Shown piece after piece: positions 11,330-23,600 of a stretch of DNA of 64,000 nt; the first letter of the stretch is position 1; the number at the start of each line of letters is the position of its first letter. The notes below the pieces were generated by a model that searched no databases, was not told where the DNA came from, and was given only the letters and a program-made list of their open reading frames with translations. Position numbers and translations under genes: made by a program. This stretch comes from Jacaranda mimosifolia (Eukaryota > Streptophyta > Magnoliopsida > Lamiales > Bignoniaceae), in the NCBI GenBank assembly GCA_018894105.1, contig CM032128.1, positions 30,403,299-30,467,298 of the forward strand. The letters run 5' to 3'.

Positions 11330-13440
11330 AAACCGCTCTTCTACTTGTACCTACTACACTATTGTATATGAGAACAAGTCTTTTGACCGTAATTATGTAA
11401 TTTTAATTAAATTTTGAGTTCTTGTAATTTAATTTTTTTAAAAGTTATTCCGAATAATTTATTTGATTGCTCAACATTAAAGTGTATTTCTTAATTTCTT
11501 AAACTATATAATACATTAGGTTCTTAAAATTTAGAATTTTTTAAATTGTATAAAATAATTTCATTAGTTACTAAAATTGGTAGGTGAATTTATTGATTTT
11601 TTTCAAATTAATTAATATATATCAATTAACCAAATTTAATAACATTCTAGGACAGTAGTTAAACACATGCTGAACATGCAATTTATAGTATTGTATTTGT
11701 GGAATGAGATCTTTTGATAACATATATGCAATTTTAATCAAAATTTTAAATTAATTATAATAATTTAATTTGTTGTTAAATATTTATCGTCAATTTATTT
11801 ATTTTTTAAATCATAGTATGCCAAATAACTCCAGTTACATTTTTAATTCAATATGGAAATTCATTCACATACACAAACTTATCTTCTTAAGAAATGGGCT
11901 TTTGGTCACGATTATAAATTTGCAAAATTTAAATTCTTTTTATCGTTTAGCAAAATTCCATTAATTGCAAGCATTTATGAATTTATTAATTGCAAAATTA
12001 TTGAAATATGGAGATTAATCAAATTTAATGATATTTTAACACATTGGTTGAACTCGTGATATATATAAATTTATGTTCTTACATTCACGAGGTGAGTCTT
12101 TTTTACTATAATCATGAATTTTTATTCAAATGTTAAATTTATGAAATTTTAGATCTTTTTAATTGCTTAGAATTTTTTCATTGATTGCTTAATATTAATT
12201 ATTTAATTATGAGTTATTTTATTTTTTAATTCAATAAAACAAGTCAAGTAAATCAATTTTAATGGCATTTAATACATTCTTTTAATTTATTATTATTATT
12301 TTTTTGAGAGAATATTACAAATGATGAAATTAATCCTTTCAATAAGTCAATATCATCCTATTATTAAATTAAGTAAATTAAAGTACAATATAATCAGATG
12401 GGCATACAACACGCTCATTTAGAGTTGAACGCAAGATCTCTCACATAATATGGGGAGATTGATGCCATTGGATTACAAGTCACTGGATAATACCTTCTTT
12501 TTAACTTATTCACACATGAATAAGTCCAAATTTATCAACGGAAAATTGGTCTTTTTTACCACAGTTCTATATTTTTCATCAAACTTTGAATTTTTAATAT
12601 TTATTTATTATTTTTATTATTTAGTATAATTTTATTAGTGACTTAATATTAGTTGTGAATTTTTGATTTCTAAATCATCGAAATATAAAAATTAACAAAC
12701 TTTAATGACTTTTTGATAAAAGAAATTTAAAATTTATTCACACCCACATAAATCTATACAATGATATACATGAAATAATCTTTTGATTACAATTATGCAC
12801 TTTTGACAAAGTTCTGAATTTTTAGAATTTATTTTATAAGATATATAAAATAATTTCATTTCTCGCTTAACATTAATTATGAATGTTCTAATTTTCTAAT
12901 TTATTAAAACATGCTAATTAATGACCTTTCAATGCATTCTTTCAATCAATTCACATACATAAATCTGTACAATGATAGTTGCTTGATTTAGAGGTTTGGC
13001 CAAATTTTAGATTTTGAGAGTTCAAAATTTTTAAAATTATTTATGATAATTTTATTGATTTTTTAACATTTATATTATTGTATAAAAGAATAGAGACTTT
13101 GGACCACATTTATGCAACTTTTATTAAATTCTTCTTTTTTTTTAAATTTATTATTTCAAAATTATTTTGAATAGCTTAATCAATCGATTAATATTAGCTG
13201 TCAATTAATTTCTTGTTAATCATCAAAACACGTGAATTAATCAAATTTAATGATATTTTAATTTATTCTTTAAATGTATTCACGCGCAGATTTATCTAAA
13301 CTATTATATATAGTACAACGGTATGGGACCCGCAATTATGCAATTTTGATTACAATTTTGGCCAAGTGGCAAATTCTTAGAATTTTAAATTTTTTAATTA
13401 AATTCAAAAAAATTCAGTAATCGTTGGTTATTAAATTTGA
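11330..13440. repeat. Degenerate tandem array of roughly 200-bp AT-rich units (copy A)
   Basis: A consensus such as AATCTTTTGATTACAATTAT, then an ATTTTAAATTT stretch, ATTGCTTAATATTA and ACACACATAAATCTATACA, recurs at about 11,380, 11,705, 11,890, 12,095, 12,550, 12,775, 12,995, 13,100 and 13,330. Units differ by many substitutions and indels, so the array is old. It has a full counterpart at 57,800-59,590. No ORF spans the units. Confidence 0.65.
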
Positions 13441-13654
13441 TATTATTTATTTTGTTTTAAAGATATTTATTCTTATTTGTCTTTAACTTATATGGATGTA
13501 TTATATTTGAAAAAAAAAAATCTTCATTAGATAAAGGATTTCATTTTTGAGTTTTTAATTGATGAATCGAATTTGATATTATCTCTTTCATATCATTGAT
13601 GAGATAATGTCATATATGTGTAAATGGGTTAAAACTCTTCAATACATACACATG

Positions 13655-13901
13655 TATAAAGAGCATAGAGCTTCTCATCCGCAAGCTCCCGTTCCAGTGG
13701 TTGGTTCGTGAAATTGCATAGGATTTCAAGATTGATTTTAGGTTCCAAAGTCACGCCGTGCTTGTGCTTCAGGAAGCGATTGAGGCTTATCTAGTGGATC
13801 TCTTTGAATATACCAATTTATGATACATTCACGCCAAGAGTGTTACCATCATGCATAAGGATATTCAGTTGGCCAGACACATTCGTGGTGAGCGTGCCTA
13901 A
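13655..13901 (+). pseudogene. Processed pseudogene of histone H3 (C-terminal 80 residues)
   Basis: Translation from 13,662 reads LLIRKLPFQWLVREIA, then a TAG stop, [23 protein letters not shown] and on to QLARHIRGERA with a TAA stop at 13,899. This is the histone fold of H3 with the usual C-terminal end. It has internal stops at 13,719-13,721 and 13,821-13,823 and replacements such as LVGL to LVDL. The N-terminal tail (about 55 codons) is missing. There are no introns, and an A-rich tract follows at 14,074-14,082 after a 3'-UTR-like stretch, as expected of a reverse-transcribed mRNA copy. It sits in a block absent from copy B, next to Helitron remains. Confidence 0.9.
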
Positions 13902-14082
13902 GCAAAAGAATAGATACATTAGTGTGGTGGTGGCGGTAGTTTTAGTTAGGGTTATCTATTCTAATTTTTCTTTTTGATATGCTCTGAGGGTAAAACACAA
14001 ACAATTTGTTGGATTTTGAATTTGGCTCTCTGTAAATTTAAAGATTATCTACATGAATTTCAATTGTGTTGAGAAAAAAAAA
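13902..14082 (+). other. 3' UTR and poly(A) tract of the H3 retrocopy
   Basis: Sequence after the H3 stop continues without coding features and ends in a run of nine A residues, consistent with the tail of a processed transcript. No clear target-site duplication was found. Confidence 0.55.
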
Positions 14083-14127
14083 GTCTTCCAATCCATTCGA
14101 CTATCTTTTGACATATTTAATTTTCTA

Positions 14128-14300
14128 CGCTTTTTGGAATAGATTATTGTTCTCGAGTTCAGGTTAGTCATTTACCTAATTTTTATATTTAATTGTAATT
14201 ATATTATTATTCAATATATAGAAGTTCTACTAATTTTTTATATATTAAATTTTGTAGGTTTTTTGGAATAGATTATTCTCAAGTTCAAGTTAGTTGTTGT
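14128..14300. repeat. Direct repeat of about 40 bp in two copies
   Basis: The phrase TTTTTGGAATAGATTATT followed by a TCTC(G/A)AGTTCA(G/A)GTTAGT tail occurs at 14,132 and again at 14,260. It lies within the Helitron-related block. Confidence 0.7.
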
Positions 14301-14443
14301 ATACTAAATTTACAAGATAATATTTCTATAATTAATTTATTTATTTTATAAAATATTTTGTTATAATTAGTTAAATAATATGTGTGTATATATTGATATA
14401 CTAAGCTAATTATTTCATTTTGCATAGGTTAAATTTTTTCACA

Positions 14444-15039
14444 TTGTTGTGTGTATTGAGGAAATTGATGCTAATAGAATATGGTACGAGACATGCAATT
14501 ATTGTAAAAAATGTTGCACATATAAAAACAGTGTGCAGCAATCGTAATGATGTTGTTGATGCAACTATCAGATAATATTTTTTCAACTTTATATGTATCT
14601 ATAAAATTCAATCATTTATTTTATGCAAACAAGTTATTATATGAATGCAAGTTTCTTGTTGTTTAAGAGCAAAAGACAGTAGTGGTGCAATTTACTTGAA
14701 GTTGCTGAATAAACAAGCCAAATATATGTACCGTAATCAAGCAATTTATTTCAAGAGTTTGCAAGAAAATGTATTATTATAGTTATATTTATAGCAAAAA
14801 TAATATGACAAGCATTCTAACAATTTTGATATAATAATTATTTCATTAGGAAAATGGCAGAAAACTATTACTGGAGTATATCAAATCTTTCCAAGATTGT
14901 GCATTTACATTTATCATTCCCATTCAACCAAAATTTGCGAGACCAGATGTTCGTTGTACAGTGAATTTTGTTTTAGGTGTTGATTGGTCTGAAGAGTGTT
15001 TCTATCGTCCAAATAGATTATCTCTTTTAAATACATAAA
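14444..15039 (+). pseudogene. Replication protein A large subunit-like remnant (Helitron-associated)
   Basis: Three broken pieces resemble the C-terminal OB-fold of RPA1. At 14,444-14,548 a frame reads EEIDANRIWYETCNYCKK, matching the zinc-ribbon start (WY..C..C.K). At 14,645-14,735 a frame contains KDSSGAIYLKLLNKQAKYMY, matching the D.TG..... fold core. At 14,861-15,039 a frame gives LLEYIKSFQDCAFTF and later a tryptophan-containing end, matching the last strands. Stops and gaps separate the pieces. RPA-like genes are commonly carried by plant Helitrons, and the orientation agrees with the Helitron 3' ends downstream. No Rep/helicase sequence remains. Confidence 0.6.
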
Positions 15040-15600
15040 GTGTTAAGAATTATTGTTATTTTAAATTGTTAAAAGTATATATTTATTTTTTAAATGTTCA
15101 CCATACAATTTTATATTTATGCTTTATTTATTGTCATTTATAATTTATCAAAATAACGGTGATGGTGCTTTTTTTTAAATATTTTTAACACAAACATCTT
15201 TTTCTTATTTGCATGTCTACCTTCATATATATTACAATGAATATGAAATTCCATTATTTATTGATATTGGTCTTGATATATTGTAAATTGATAGAAAATG
15301 TCTTCAAATTATATAGATAAAAAAAATTATGCACTAAAACTCACTTTTATGTAAAATGAGAAGGACTTATATACATTATATTTTTTATTTTTATTAATTT
15401 GAATAAAAATTATTTTTTACCAAACCTAAACAATAGAAAAGTTCCTAACTATTTCAAAGTTAAATTTTTAGAAAAATATTTATAAAGTTACATATATATT
15501 ATTAATTATTTAAATTAAAGTTAATTGAATCTTTTCTAAGGGAAGATAAAGGTACATATTATTCGTTAAGAACTTAAACATTAAAAGAAAAAAGTAAAAT

Positions 15601-15625
15601 CCGTGCATAGCACGGGGCATGCTAG
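15601..15625 (+). mobile_element. Helitron 3' terminus (hairpin plus CTAG)
   Basis: CCGTGC-ATA-GCACGG forms a 6-bp perfect stem with ATAG/ATA in the loop, followed after 6 bases by CTAG and then T. This is the standard 3' end of plant Helitrons, which insert between A and T. The 5' TC end could not be located. Confidence 0.75.
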
Positions 15626-15828
15626 TTTTTCATATTCCACAACTTATTTAAGTACAAATTATCTTCAAACATAATATTAATAAATTGAAAATATTATATT
15701 ATTTTATTTTATTAGTAATACATTTTGTTTCTTAAAATACTAAAAATAATTATGGTTCACTTTTAATCACATGAAGTAAAATATATATTATTATAAAATA
15801 AATTATTTTAATATTAAAATTCTTTTTA

Positions 15829-15853
15829 GTGCATCACACCAGGTACAAGCTAG
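15829..15853 (+). mobile_element. Second, degenerate Helitron 3' terminus
   Basis: GTGCATCACACCAGGTACAA followed by CTAG and T resembles the same terminal type with a decayed hairpin. Alignment with copy B resumes immediately afterwards (TATATATGAATAA at 15,857 against 59,601), so this is probably the true right edge of the inserted block, with the first Helitron nested inside. Confidence 0.6.
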
Positions 15854-16690
15854 TACATATATATGAATAATAAAATTTTTAATCGAAAGTGATGTAGCAT
15901 ATGCAAATGTAAGATGTGTTTCAATTAAAATATTAAACATCCCTTCAAATTAGATAAATTTTGAAAAATATTATAGAAATTGAACGCGAAGTTTATAACC
16001 TAAAATGACCTTATTCTCCTTTTATCTTTATATTTTTCTTAATTTTTTGTTTAATATTATTTACTTGGATGGTTTCTTTTTAATTCTATTATTATTTCAT
16101 TAGGCGATTTACTAAATATAAATTCTTTGAAGTTTCTCATCTCATCTTGCAACGATTTGTAGAAATTCACTGAAATTTTCTATTGTTTTTCTATCACCAA
16201 TTGCTTAAGATTTTATATTTATCAAAATTCATATATTATAGTTTTATTAATATTTTTATGCATCTATATATATAATTAATAAGCGTCAATATGAATAATT
16301 ACTTTTGAAGTAATAAAAACATTATGATTGATAACAAAGATACATAGAAATTATTTTTCTTTTATTTTACCTAAAATATAATTATTTTTATTATCACGAT
16401 CATAATTCGAATGACTTGATGTAATTTTTTGTCAATTTATCATATTCAAAATTAATATATAAAATTTAAATTACCATATCATTTTGAAGGGAAGGGATAA
16501 GAATGATTTTGAAAATATCATTTAGAATTGAAGGACACCATTTTAGCATTTTCATCAAAATAATTATTTTTAATATTTCCCTAATTTTCTTACAAATTCA
16601 ACCTTTTCCCTCTTTTGTGTTTCCAATAGTACTATTTCTATTACGCTGTCATTAGTACATCTTATTTCCTTTTAGGTATGATGGTAATTT
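15854..16690. other. Distal end of duplicated segment, copy A
   Basis: AT-rich noncoding DNA aligns with 59,601-60,930 of copy B (interrupted there by the 513-bp hAT-like element). Similarity fades after about 16,690, marking the outer limit of the duplication. No gene is visible. Confidence 0.65.
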
Positions 16691-18179
16691 TCATATGTTA
16701 ATTTCGCTTTAAACAAGGTGTCGCCCTCTTCCATGGTTTCAGCTCACAATATTAATTAGCAGTATACTTATACCATTATGTTATTGTGTTCCATCCCAAG
16801 TGGTTCTTAAGTCTTAATTAATTTTTGGATTTTTGCCATTTTGCATTCTTAAATTATAGCCCCACTAGCACTTTGTACTCTAAAATTATAAAATTGACAA
16901 ATTGCAATATGAAATCAATATTTTCTTGGTAAATAGGACCCCAACCACCTTTCCGGCAAAATATATGTCAAAAAACAGATTTCTCTGGCAAAACAAGGAT
17001 AAAATCATTCATTTCCCTCTTTAGAAAAATTTTGACATATAAAATTAATAATCAATACTTATAACTCTAATCAATGTATAGCACTTGTTATATAACATAT
17101 ATATAGATATATTTATACATAACAATCCCGTCAGTTCGATTATTTCAACCTCAATGACTACATCATTTTAGAACGCACTCCTTTTTCTCAAATTATTATA
17201 AAATAAAATAAAATATCAAGTTCCTTGAACGCTATTTTTTTTTTGGTAAAAGTCTTTTGAATTATATTTCTTGATTGTTCAATGTTGCCAAAAGTTTCAA
17301 TTACGAGTTGGATATTATAATGCATTACAAGGTTGACTAGGAATTTATAATAGTTTTGATCTATCATACAAAATATTTGTTATAGAATATTTAGAAACGA
17401 AGCTAGAGTAAGATGCTATAATATTTTAAATTCATTTTTTTGAAAAAAGAAAAAGAAAAAAAAAACTATATATTTTTAGTTCTTAACAAATTCTTTTAAT
17501 TTTAAATTATCGATTCCTAACACTTCAAAAGGCTTATCATCTTATTTTATTTGATATTGAAAGACTTACTTGAAACATAAAATTGAACAAACTTATAAAT
17601 TAATCCCAAAGTATATTATATTACATTAAAATTTTAAAAATTATTTTAAATAAATTTAGTCAAAGTATTAACATGAGGTTGCAGTTCGAAACCTAGTTTT
17701 TATCTTTTTAATGTTTTGATTCAGAAAATATGTTTGTAGTTAATTAGGTCTATGAATTTATGTACCAAATGATGTAATTAATCCTTTTTCTACACTAATT
17801 TATATTTTGATTGGATGATTTGTAGTATGTTCCCTAATTTTCTTGCATATATATTATTAGTTGCTCAATAAATTTAATCACTAAGTTTTAAAAAGACACT
17901 TTCTATTTTTCCTTGGAAAACTACACATTTTTGATAAAAAATAAAAAATAAAAACTTAATTAATTATTTTTTAATTCTAAAGAAAATAAATATTTAAATG
18001 AATGAATGCTTAATTTTTGCCCGTATATATATATTTATTTATTTATTTATTTATTTATACACACGCAAATCAAGAATCTGTTTAGACTTGAACTACTAAC
18101 ATTCTACATAATGTAATATTAAAAAAAAAAAAAACATTTTACATAATGTAAAAAATTTATATCATTGAACCACGTGCCA
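16691..18179. other. AT-rich intergenic DNA
   Basis: I see no ORF of substance, RNA gene or element ends here, only low-complexity A/T runs such as the TTTA repeat near 18,030-18,056. Confidence 0.6.
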
Positions 18180-18490
18180 TTTGCCTGCATGTAATATAAG
18201 AGTGTTTCACGTTGCACACTTGCACATGGGTTGCACTGCCCAGTGCCTCCCGCTCCCCACCCCGCGATGACTTTGGTTAGTTGGTCGTTTTCGTTACGTT
18301 TTCGTTGCTTAACTTTGATTTGGACCGCCCTTGATTTTAATTAATTACAATTACATACCCATCATTTTTGCTCCACGTCAGATCCCACCCTCCCTCAATA
18401 AACTTCACTTTTTAAATTGGATGCTCAGGTGGATGACGACAGCAGCATGACGTTGATCACTCTACGTAACAAGCTGTATATAAGCAAATT
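18180..18490 (+). promoter_or_regulatory. Promoter-like island without a recognisable gene
   Basis: A GC-richer stretch carries CCACGTCA near 18,373, TGACG words near 18,434 and 18,449, and a good TATA box, TGTATATAAGC, at about 18,474. No ORF of convincing quality follows. It could drive a noncoding transcript or be a leftover of a lost gene. Confidence 0.3.
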
Positions 18491-18893
18491 TTAAATTCTT
18501 TATTTTATTTTTTATTTTAATTTATGAATAATAATTTTTCCCCCATGACGTTCGTTTTTCGTAGAGAATTTGAATGATCATATTTGTAATATTCATTCAT
18601 GTGCGTTGTGTTTATTTTTTTAAATGTCATTGATAAATAATTATGTTGATCATTTTAGTTTCTTTTTAGCTCTCTTAGTTTCAAATATTGTACAGATAAG
18701 AAAAAAGAATTTTTTGTACCATCTTGCCTTGTGGCAAAGATAATATCCAAACTTTACGAGTCGTCATGACACACACGGGTACAAATATAGATAGGAAATT
18801 TATAACTATTTTTTTTTTTTTTACAATTGCAATAATGATTTTTATAAATATAATAATAGCAAGAACTATATTTAAATTATCATTATTGACAAT

Positions 18894-19139
18894 CACTACT
18901 ATTGACAACTTACCAACTTTTAATTTGTTTTCACAAAGTAATAGTGGCAATGAAAGCTGGCACTAGGTTGTTACAATACAACTATAATTAATTATCAACA
19001 ATAACAATTATTAGCTTTTATAATTATTAAATTATATGTCAAAAAAAAAAGTATTCTCATTTTAAAATATTATTAATGACATAATAAAAATTAGTGATAA
19101 TTTTCACATTATCGCTATTATTAAATTGTCTTTGTAGTG
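18894..19139. mobile_element. CACTA-like miniature element
   Basis: The left end CACTACTATTGACAACTTA and the reverse complement of the right end CACTACAAAGACAATTTA form a terminal inverted repeat. The 246-bp segment is flanked by the 3-bp direct repeat AAT on both sides, as expected for CACTA (EnSpm) elements. It has no coding capacity. Confidence 0.55.
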
Positions 19140-19505
19140 AATCGAATATTACTCGTTTCTACCTTGGTATATAACAGTATTTGGTATTTTATTACTTCTT
19201 TTCCTATAGCACATTTCTTTTCTTTTTTTCCTTTTTTTGCTTTATTATTTTGTATAATTAGTGTATTCATCTCAAAGGGCTACAATTTTAAATTATCTTT
19301 TCTCATCACCTTTTATTATTATCCCATGAGAGGTTAGGAGGTATAAGCTAAATGACTTCATATTTACATATATAAGCATATATAACCGCAATATTTATAT
19401 ATCTTGATGACCTACTAATTAATTAGATAAGTTATAGAGCCAAATCGCTACATTTACGTTAGTCAAGTTATCTTAAATTAGCAATTATGCAAATTATTAG
19501 AGAAT

Positions 19506-19526
19506 ATATATATATATATATATATC
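19506..19526. repeat. (TA)n microsatellite
   Basis: About ten TA repeats in AT-rich DNA. Confidence 0.9.
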
Positions 19527-20271
19527 AATCCTTCGATAACTAAATAAACTATATAAGTAGTATATTGTTACTTAATTAATTAACTAGGTTGAAATATTTT
19601 TAGAACATGACTAACGTTTGATCTTGTAATGAATTACGCATGATGTCCATTTGGCTATAAAAAATGTGGAAACGCATAACATGAGACCACATGGATTAGC
19701 CGTTTTCGGCGCCGCAGGGGTCGGAATATTTAGGCCTTAATCCACCCCTTAACAAGAAATTAGTCAAAATATTAAATTAAACACATTTATCTATTAATAT
19801 AATTGTAAGTGTATATAAATTACTGGATTAACATGTGGAAGAAATAAGATACCTTATTTTGACCCAAAGATGCAAGTTGGACCGTGGAGAATTGAATAAT
19901 AAGATACCTCCACATGCAATTATTTTATTAAATTAATTAATCATCAATTAATGATCAAACCATAGTGCAATATATTTTAGAAAAATGAAAGATATAATTT
20001 TTTCTTTTTTTTTTTTTTGTTTGGGGGGGAGGGAGTTGGGGGGATTGCATATGTCAAGTATTAAATTGCATAAGCAAAAATTTGAATTGAAGTTCAACTT
20101 GTTTTGAGTTGTATAATCTAATATCCTTTCTCATCTAATGATACAATTACTATTACATTCAATACATATGGTTGTATAGTAAAATACGACTAAATTAAAT
20201 TTACTTTAATTAGACTCATAGAAAATAATAATTGAATCAAAATTAATTAAGAAAAAATCAATTGATTAGGG

Positions 20272-20612
20272 AAAAATGATACATCATAAATACATTTGTA
20301 CATATATTCTTTCTGAGCGCTCCCTCGAAAACAAGAAAAGAAATATTTTCTATATATCAAAATATGTGTTCAATTCAAATGTACTATACAATAAATTTAA
20401 TATGGCAATGAACAAGAATAGATTAAGTCCTACAACCACATGTTTAATTGATGAGAAAAAATAATGATGTTTTATAAATGCATTTGGGTTCTTTCTCAAA
20501 AATAAAAAGAGAAAAATATTTTTTATATATCAAAATAGGTGTCAAATTCTTATGTAATATTATACTTAACATGATAATGAAAAAGAATGAACTAAGTTTA
20601 TTTAATTTTTTT
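20272..20612. repeat. Two-copy degenerate tandem duplication, unit about 190 bp
   Basis: The segment from 20,276 and that from 20,468 share ATAAATACATTTG/ATAAATGCATTTG, then TTTCTATATATCAAAATA/TTTTTATATATCAAAATA, then GGCAATGAACAAGAATAGA/TGATAATGAAAAAGAATGA in the same order. The copies are quite diverged. No ORF is conserved between them. Confidence 0.6.
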
Positions 20613-23600
20613 ATCTTTTCATTTATTTTTGTAGTGATATATAATTTTTAAACATACTTTGGTTAATTTTTACATATAATGATGTGCAAATTTTATTTTC
20701 TTAATAATTAATAGCAAAAAATGCTTTCATGGTGCATCACAAATCAGGAAAAAAATATAATAAATAAAAAATTCTTAACCTTATTTATTCAAGTAAAACA
20801 CAAAAAGTGGGTTGAAAGAAAAAGAATATATAGTTGATAGCTCTATTAGAAATCATGAAAAAGAATCAACTAAAATTTTATTTCTTTAAATAGTCTTTCT
20901 AAATAAATTATTTTTTAATTAAAATAATAATGTATTAGTACTAACTTTCAATATTATTTTTAAAAGGCAATAGGATAGAAATATATACACAAAATATATT
21001 TTTATCAAATAACCTTTTGATCAAACTAAATTTTTTTTACTTGGGGCATGATGGATACGATGAGGAAGACCTTGTCAAGATAAAATTTTGAATGACTTAA
21101 CTAATCATATGATAAAAATTGTTAAAGTATATATCAACAACATAACAAATATAATTCACTCATTGCATAACTGACTTTAACTTGGTCATATTTAATTAAA
21201 ATTTGATTTTTTTTTCAAAAAAGTATGTATTGTTGGATTGAGAGTTGTGTAATTCAAACTATTAAAATTAAAAAATATTTATTCAATTTTAATAATAACA
21301 TTAATATGATATAGTGAAATATTTTCTATCAGTATATAAAATAAGTATTAATAAATACATGTCACTAGATAAAATATCACATTAGCCCATATGTCTCCAT
21401 TCATTCCCGACAAAATATATATCCCTTAAGTGTGAAGTATATACTTCATTAAATACATATTACCTAACAATCAAATTAAAATTCTTATTTTTTATATTGC
21501 TAAACATTAAATAATTAATAAAATACAAATGTTTATTTCAAACAATGAATTTTATTTAACAATTTAGGTATATATTATATTAATAGTCAAATTGATTCAC
21601 AATCCAACTCTTACAAATTTATAAACAATCAAACTTATAAAGAAATAACTTTCAGATTTTTTTTTTAAAACAAAAGGATTTATAAAATAATATAACATTT
21701 TTATTTTACACAATGATATTTAAAGGTTTAAAATTGACTAGAATTTATCTTTCTCTATTTTTGGCTCAACTAAGAAGAAACGAAAAAGAGAATAGAATCA
21801 CTATAAACAAATCGAACACATGAGACAATTTTTTTTGTCTAATTTTAGATTAAAAACAAGTGGTCCACTACAAATCTAAGATTAAATAAATAATATAAGT
21901 TTTATTTATTTATCAAATTTGGAGGAAACCAATTTATAAATTGTTCTGAATCACTTGAATCATATTTTTAGTTTGATTTCACAACATAACATTTGAAATT
22001 TATTGTTAAAAAGTCAAAAAGAACTTATCAATTAACAAAAAATTAAAATTAAAATTAAATTAAAATTATGAAATAACAATCAGCTCAAATTTAATTTTTT
22101 GAGAATGATAGAAGATAAGTTAAAATATAAAACTTCTTCAAATATCACCTAATAAGGAAAGAATTCAATAGTCGAATACTTTTGATCATTATATTGTAAA
22201 AGATACACATACAACATATTTTTTTTAAATGTTAAGTATTTTAAGATATATTTTGTTTTAGTCATGATTCAATTCATGTGCATGTTACGTGCATGTTTCC
22301 ATTGTTCCTCTTTTCAATAAAGGGTTCTTAAAATGATAATGAATCGAAAAACTTCTGCCTTGAATCAATTTTATGTTTAAGTGATTTAGTATTGGATATT
22401 GTGATATATATTTAAAACATCATTGCATATGACTATTTAGAAAATTTTCACCTATACTTTTAGATACATGAATATAATTTTCTAATAATACTATTATAAC
22501 ATATTTATTTTGACAATAAAGACGAGATAAGATGAAGAGAAAACATGCCGCATTGAGTATTATAGAGAGACAGGTGTGTATATATAGATAAAATTAAAGA
22601 GTCCAAGAAAATGAGAAAATAAATTAAATCATCAAAGTAGAAAAAATATAAAAATTAATAAGTTGGCACCTCTCTTTAAACGTAACTTTGAATGAAAAAG
22701 AGTTAATTTATAAAAAATTCAATTGTCAATACTTACCAATTAATAGCTTCAAGAGCGTAGATGATTTCTTATTAATCAAATGGTAGTAATAATCAATAAA
22801 TATGTACTTTATGATTTTTTTCAATAAATATCATTTATGCGGGCAAATATTGTTATATGAAAAAAATTTAAATTTTAATCTTATTTTTTGATTAGGTTTG
22901 AAAATTGATAATCTTGTGAGCTCCAAGACTCATGAATTAAGTAAGGTATTTAATTACATCCATTGCGATGTGGTGAGATTTAAAAGAGCCACACATTTCA
23001 TTATGGTAATAGAAAAAAAAAAATTAAACTTGCTTTCGTTTAAATGTCAAATGAATTGCATAAGTTATTTATTTCTCTAGCAATAAAGGTTATGAACTTT
23101 TGAAAAAATATTGAGTCTTGATTGCATATTCTTTTTTACTTCATTTGATGTGAAATTTGATAAAGAACTTGCATCAACAAGGGTGGAGTTATACTTGTTG
23201 AACACAAGTCATGGCACATCATGATCTTTCAGGGTTAATTTCCAAACGATAATGAACAAGATAACTTCCAGTTGTATTTTGCCCGATTAAGAAATGAGCT
23301 TAAAATAGAAAATACTAAAAGAATTAGATTTATAAGAAGCAATTTGAGAAAACTTAAAAAAATTATGAAGATAATTTCATATACAAAAAATGATTACTTT
23401 TCAATGAACAATATTCGGCTCCATATCTTAAAAAACATGAAATTAGACTAATTTAATTTATACTTTTCTAAATGTTTATCAAGTTGCTACAATTTCAGTC
23501 AGAGAAAATAATTATAATATATCAATAGAGCAAGATATTATTGTCCATACACGATGAGGTCATAAACAAAGAATAACATGTTATTTTGAATGTCACAACC

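Noticed and set aside
13270..13300. TCTAAACTATTATATATAG as a Helitron 5' end
   Set aside because: Sequence after it continues the upstream repeat array, so the match to Helitron starts is probably chance.
18681..18966. Overlapping ORFs of 80-89 codons on both strands
   Set aside because: They come from low-complexity AT-rich sequence around a poly(T) run and the CACTA-like element. No family motif is present.
22898..23080. 60-codon ORF with somewhat protein-like composition
   Set aside because: No recognisable domain, no neighbouring exons, and surrounding DNA is AT-rich intergenic. It is unsupported as a gene.
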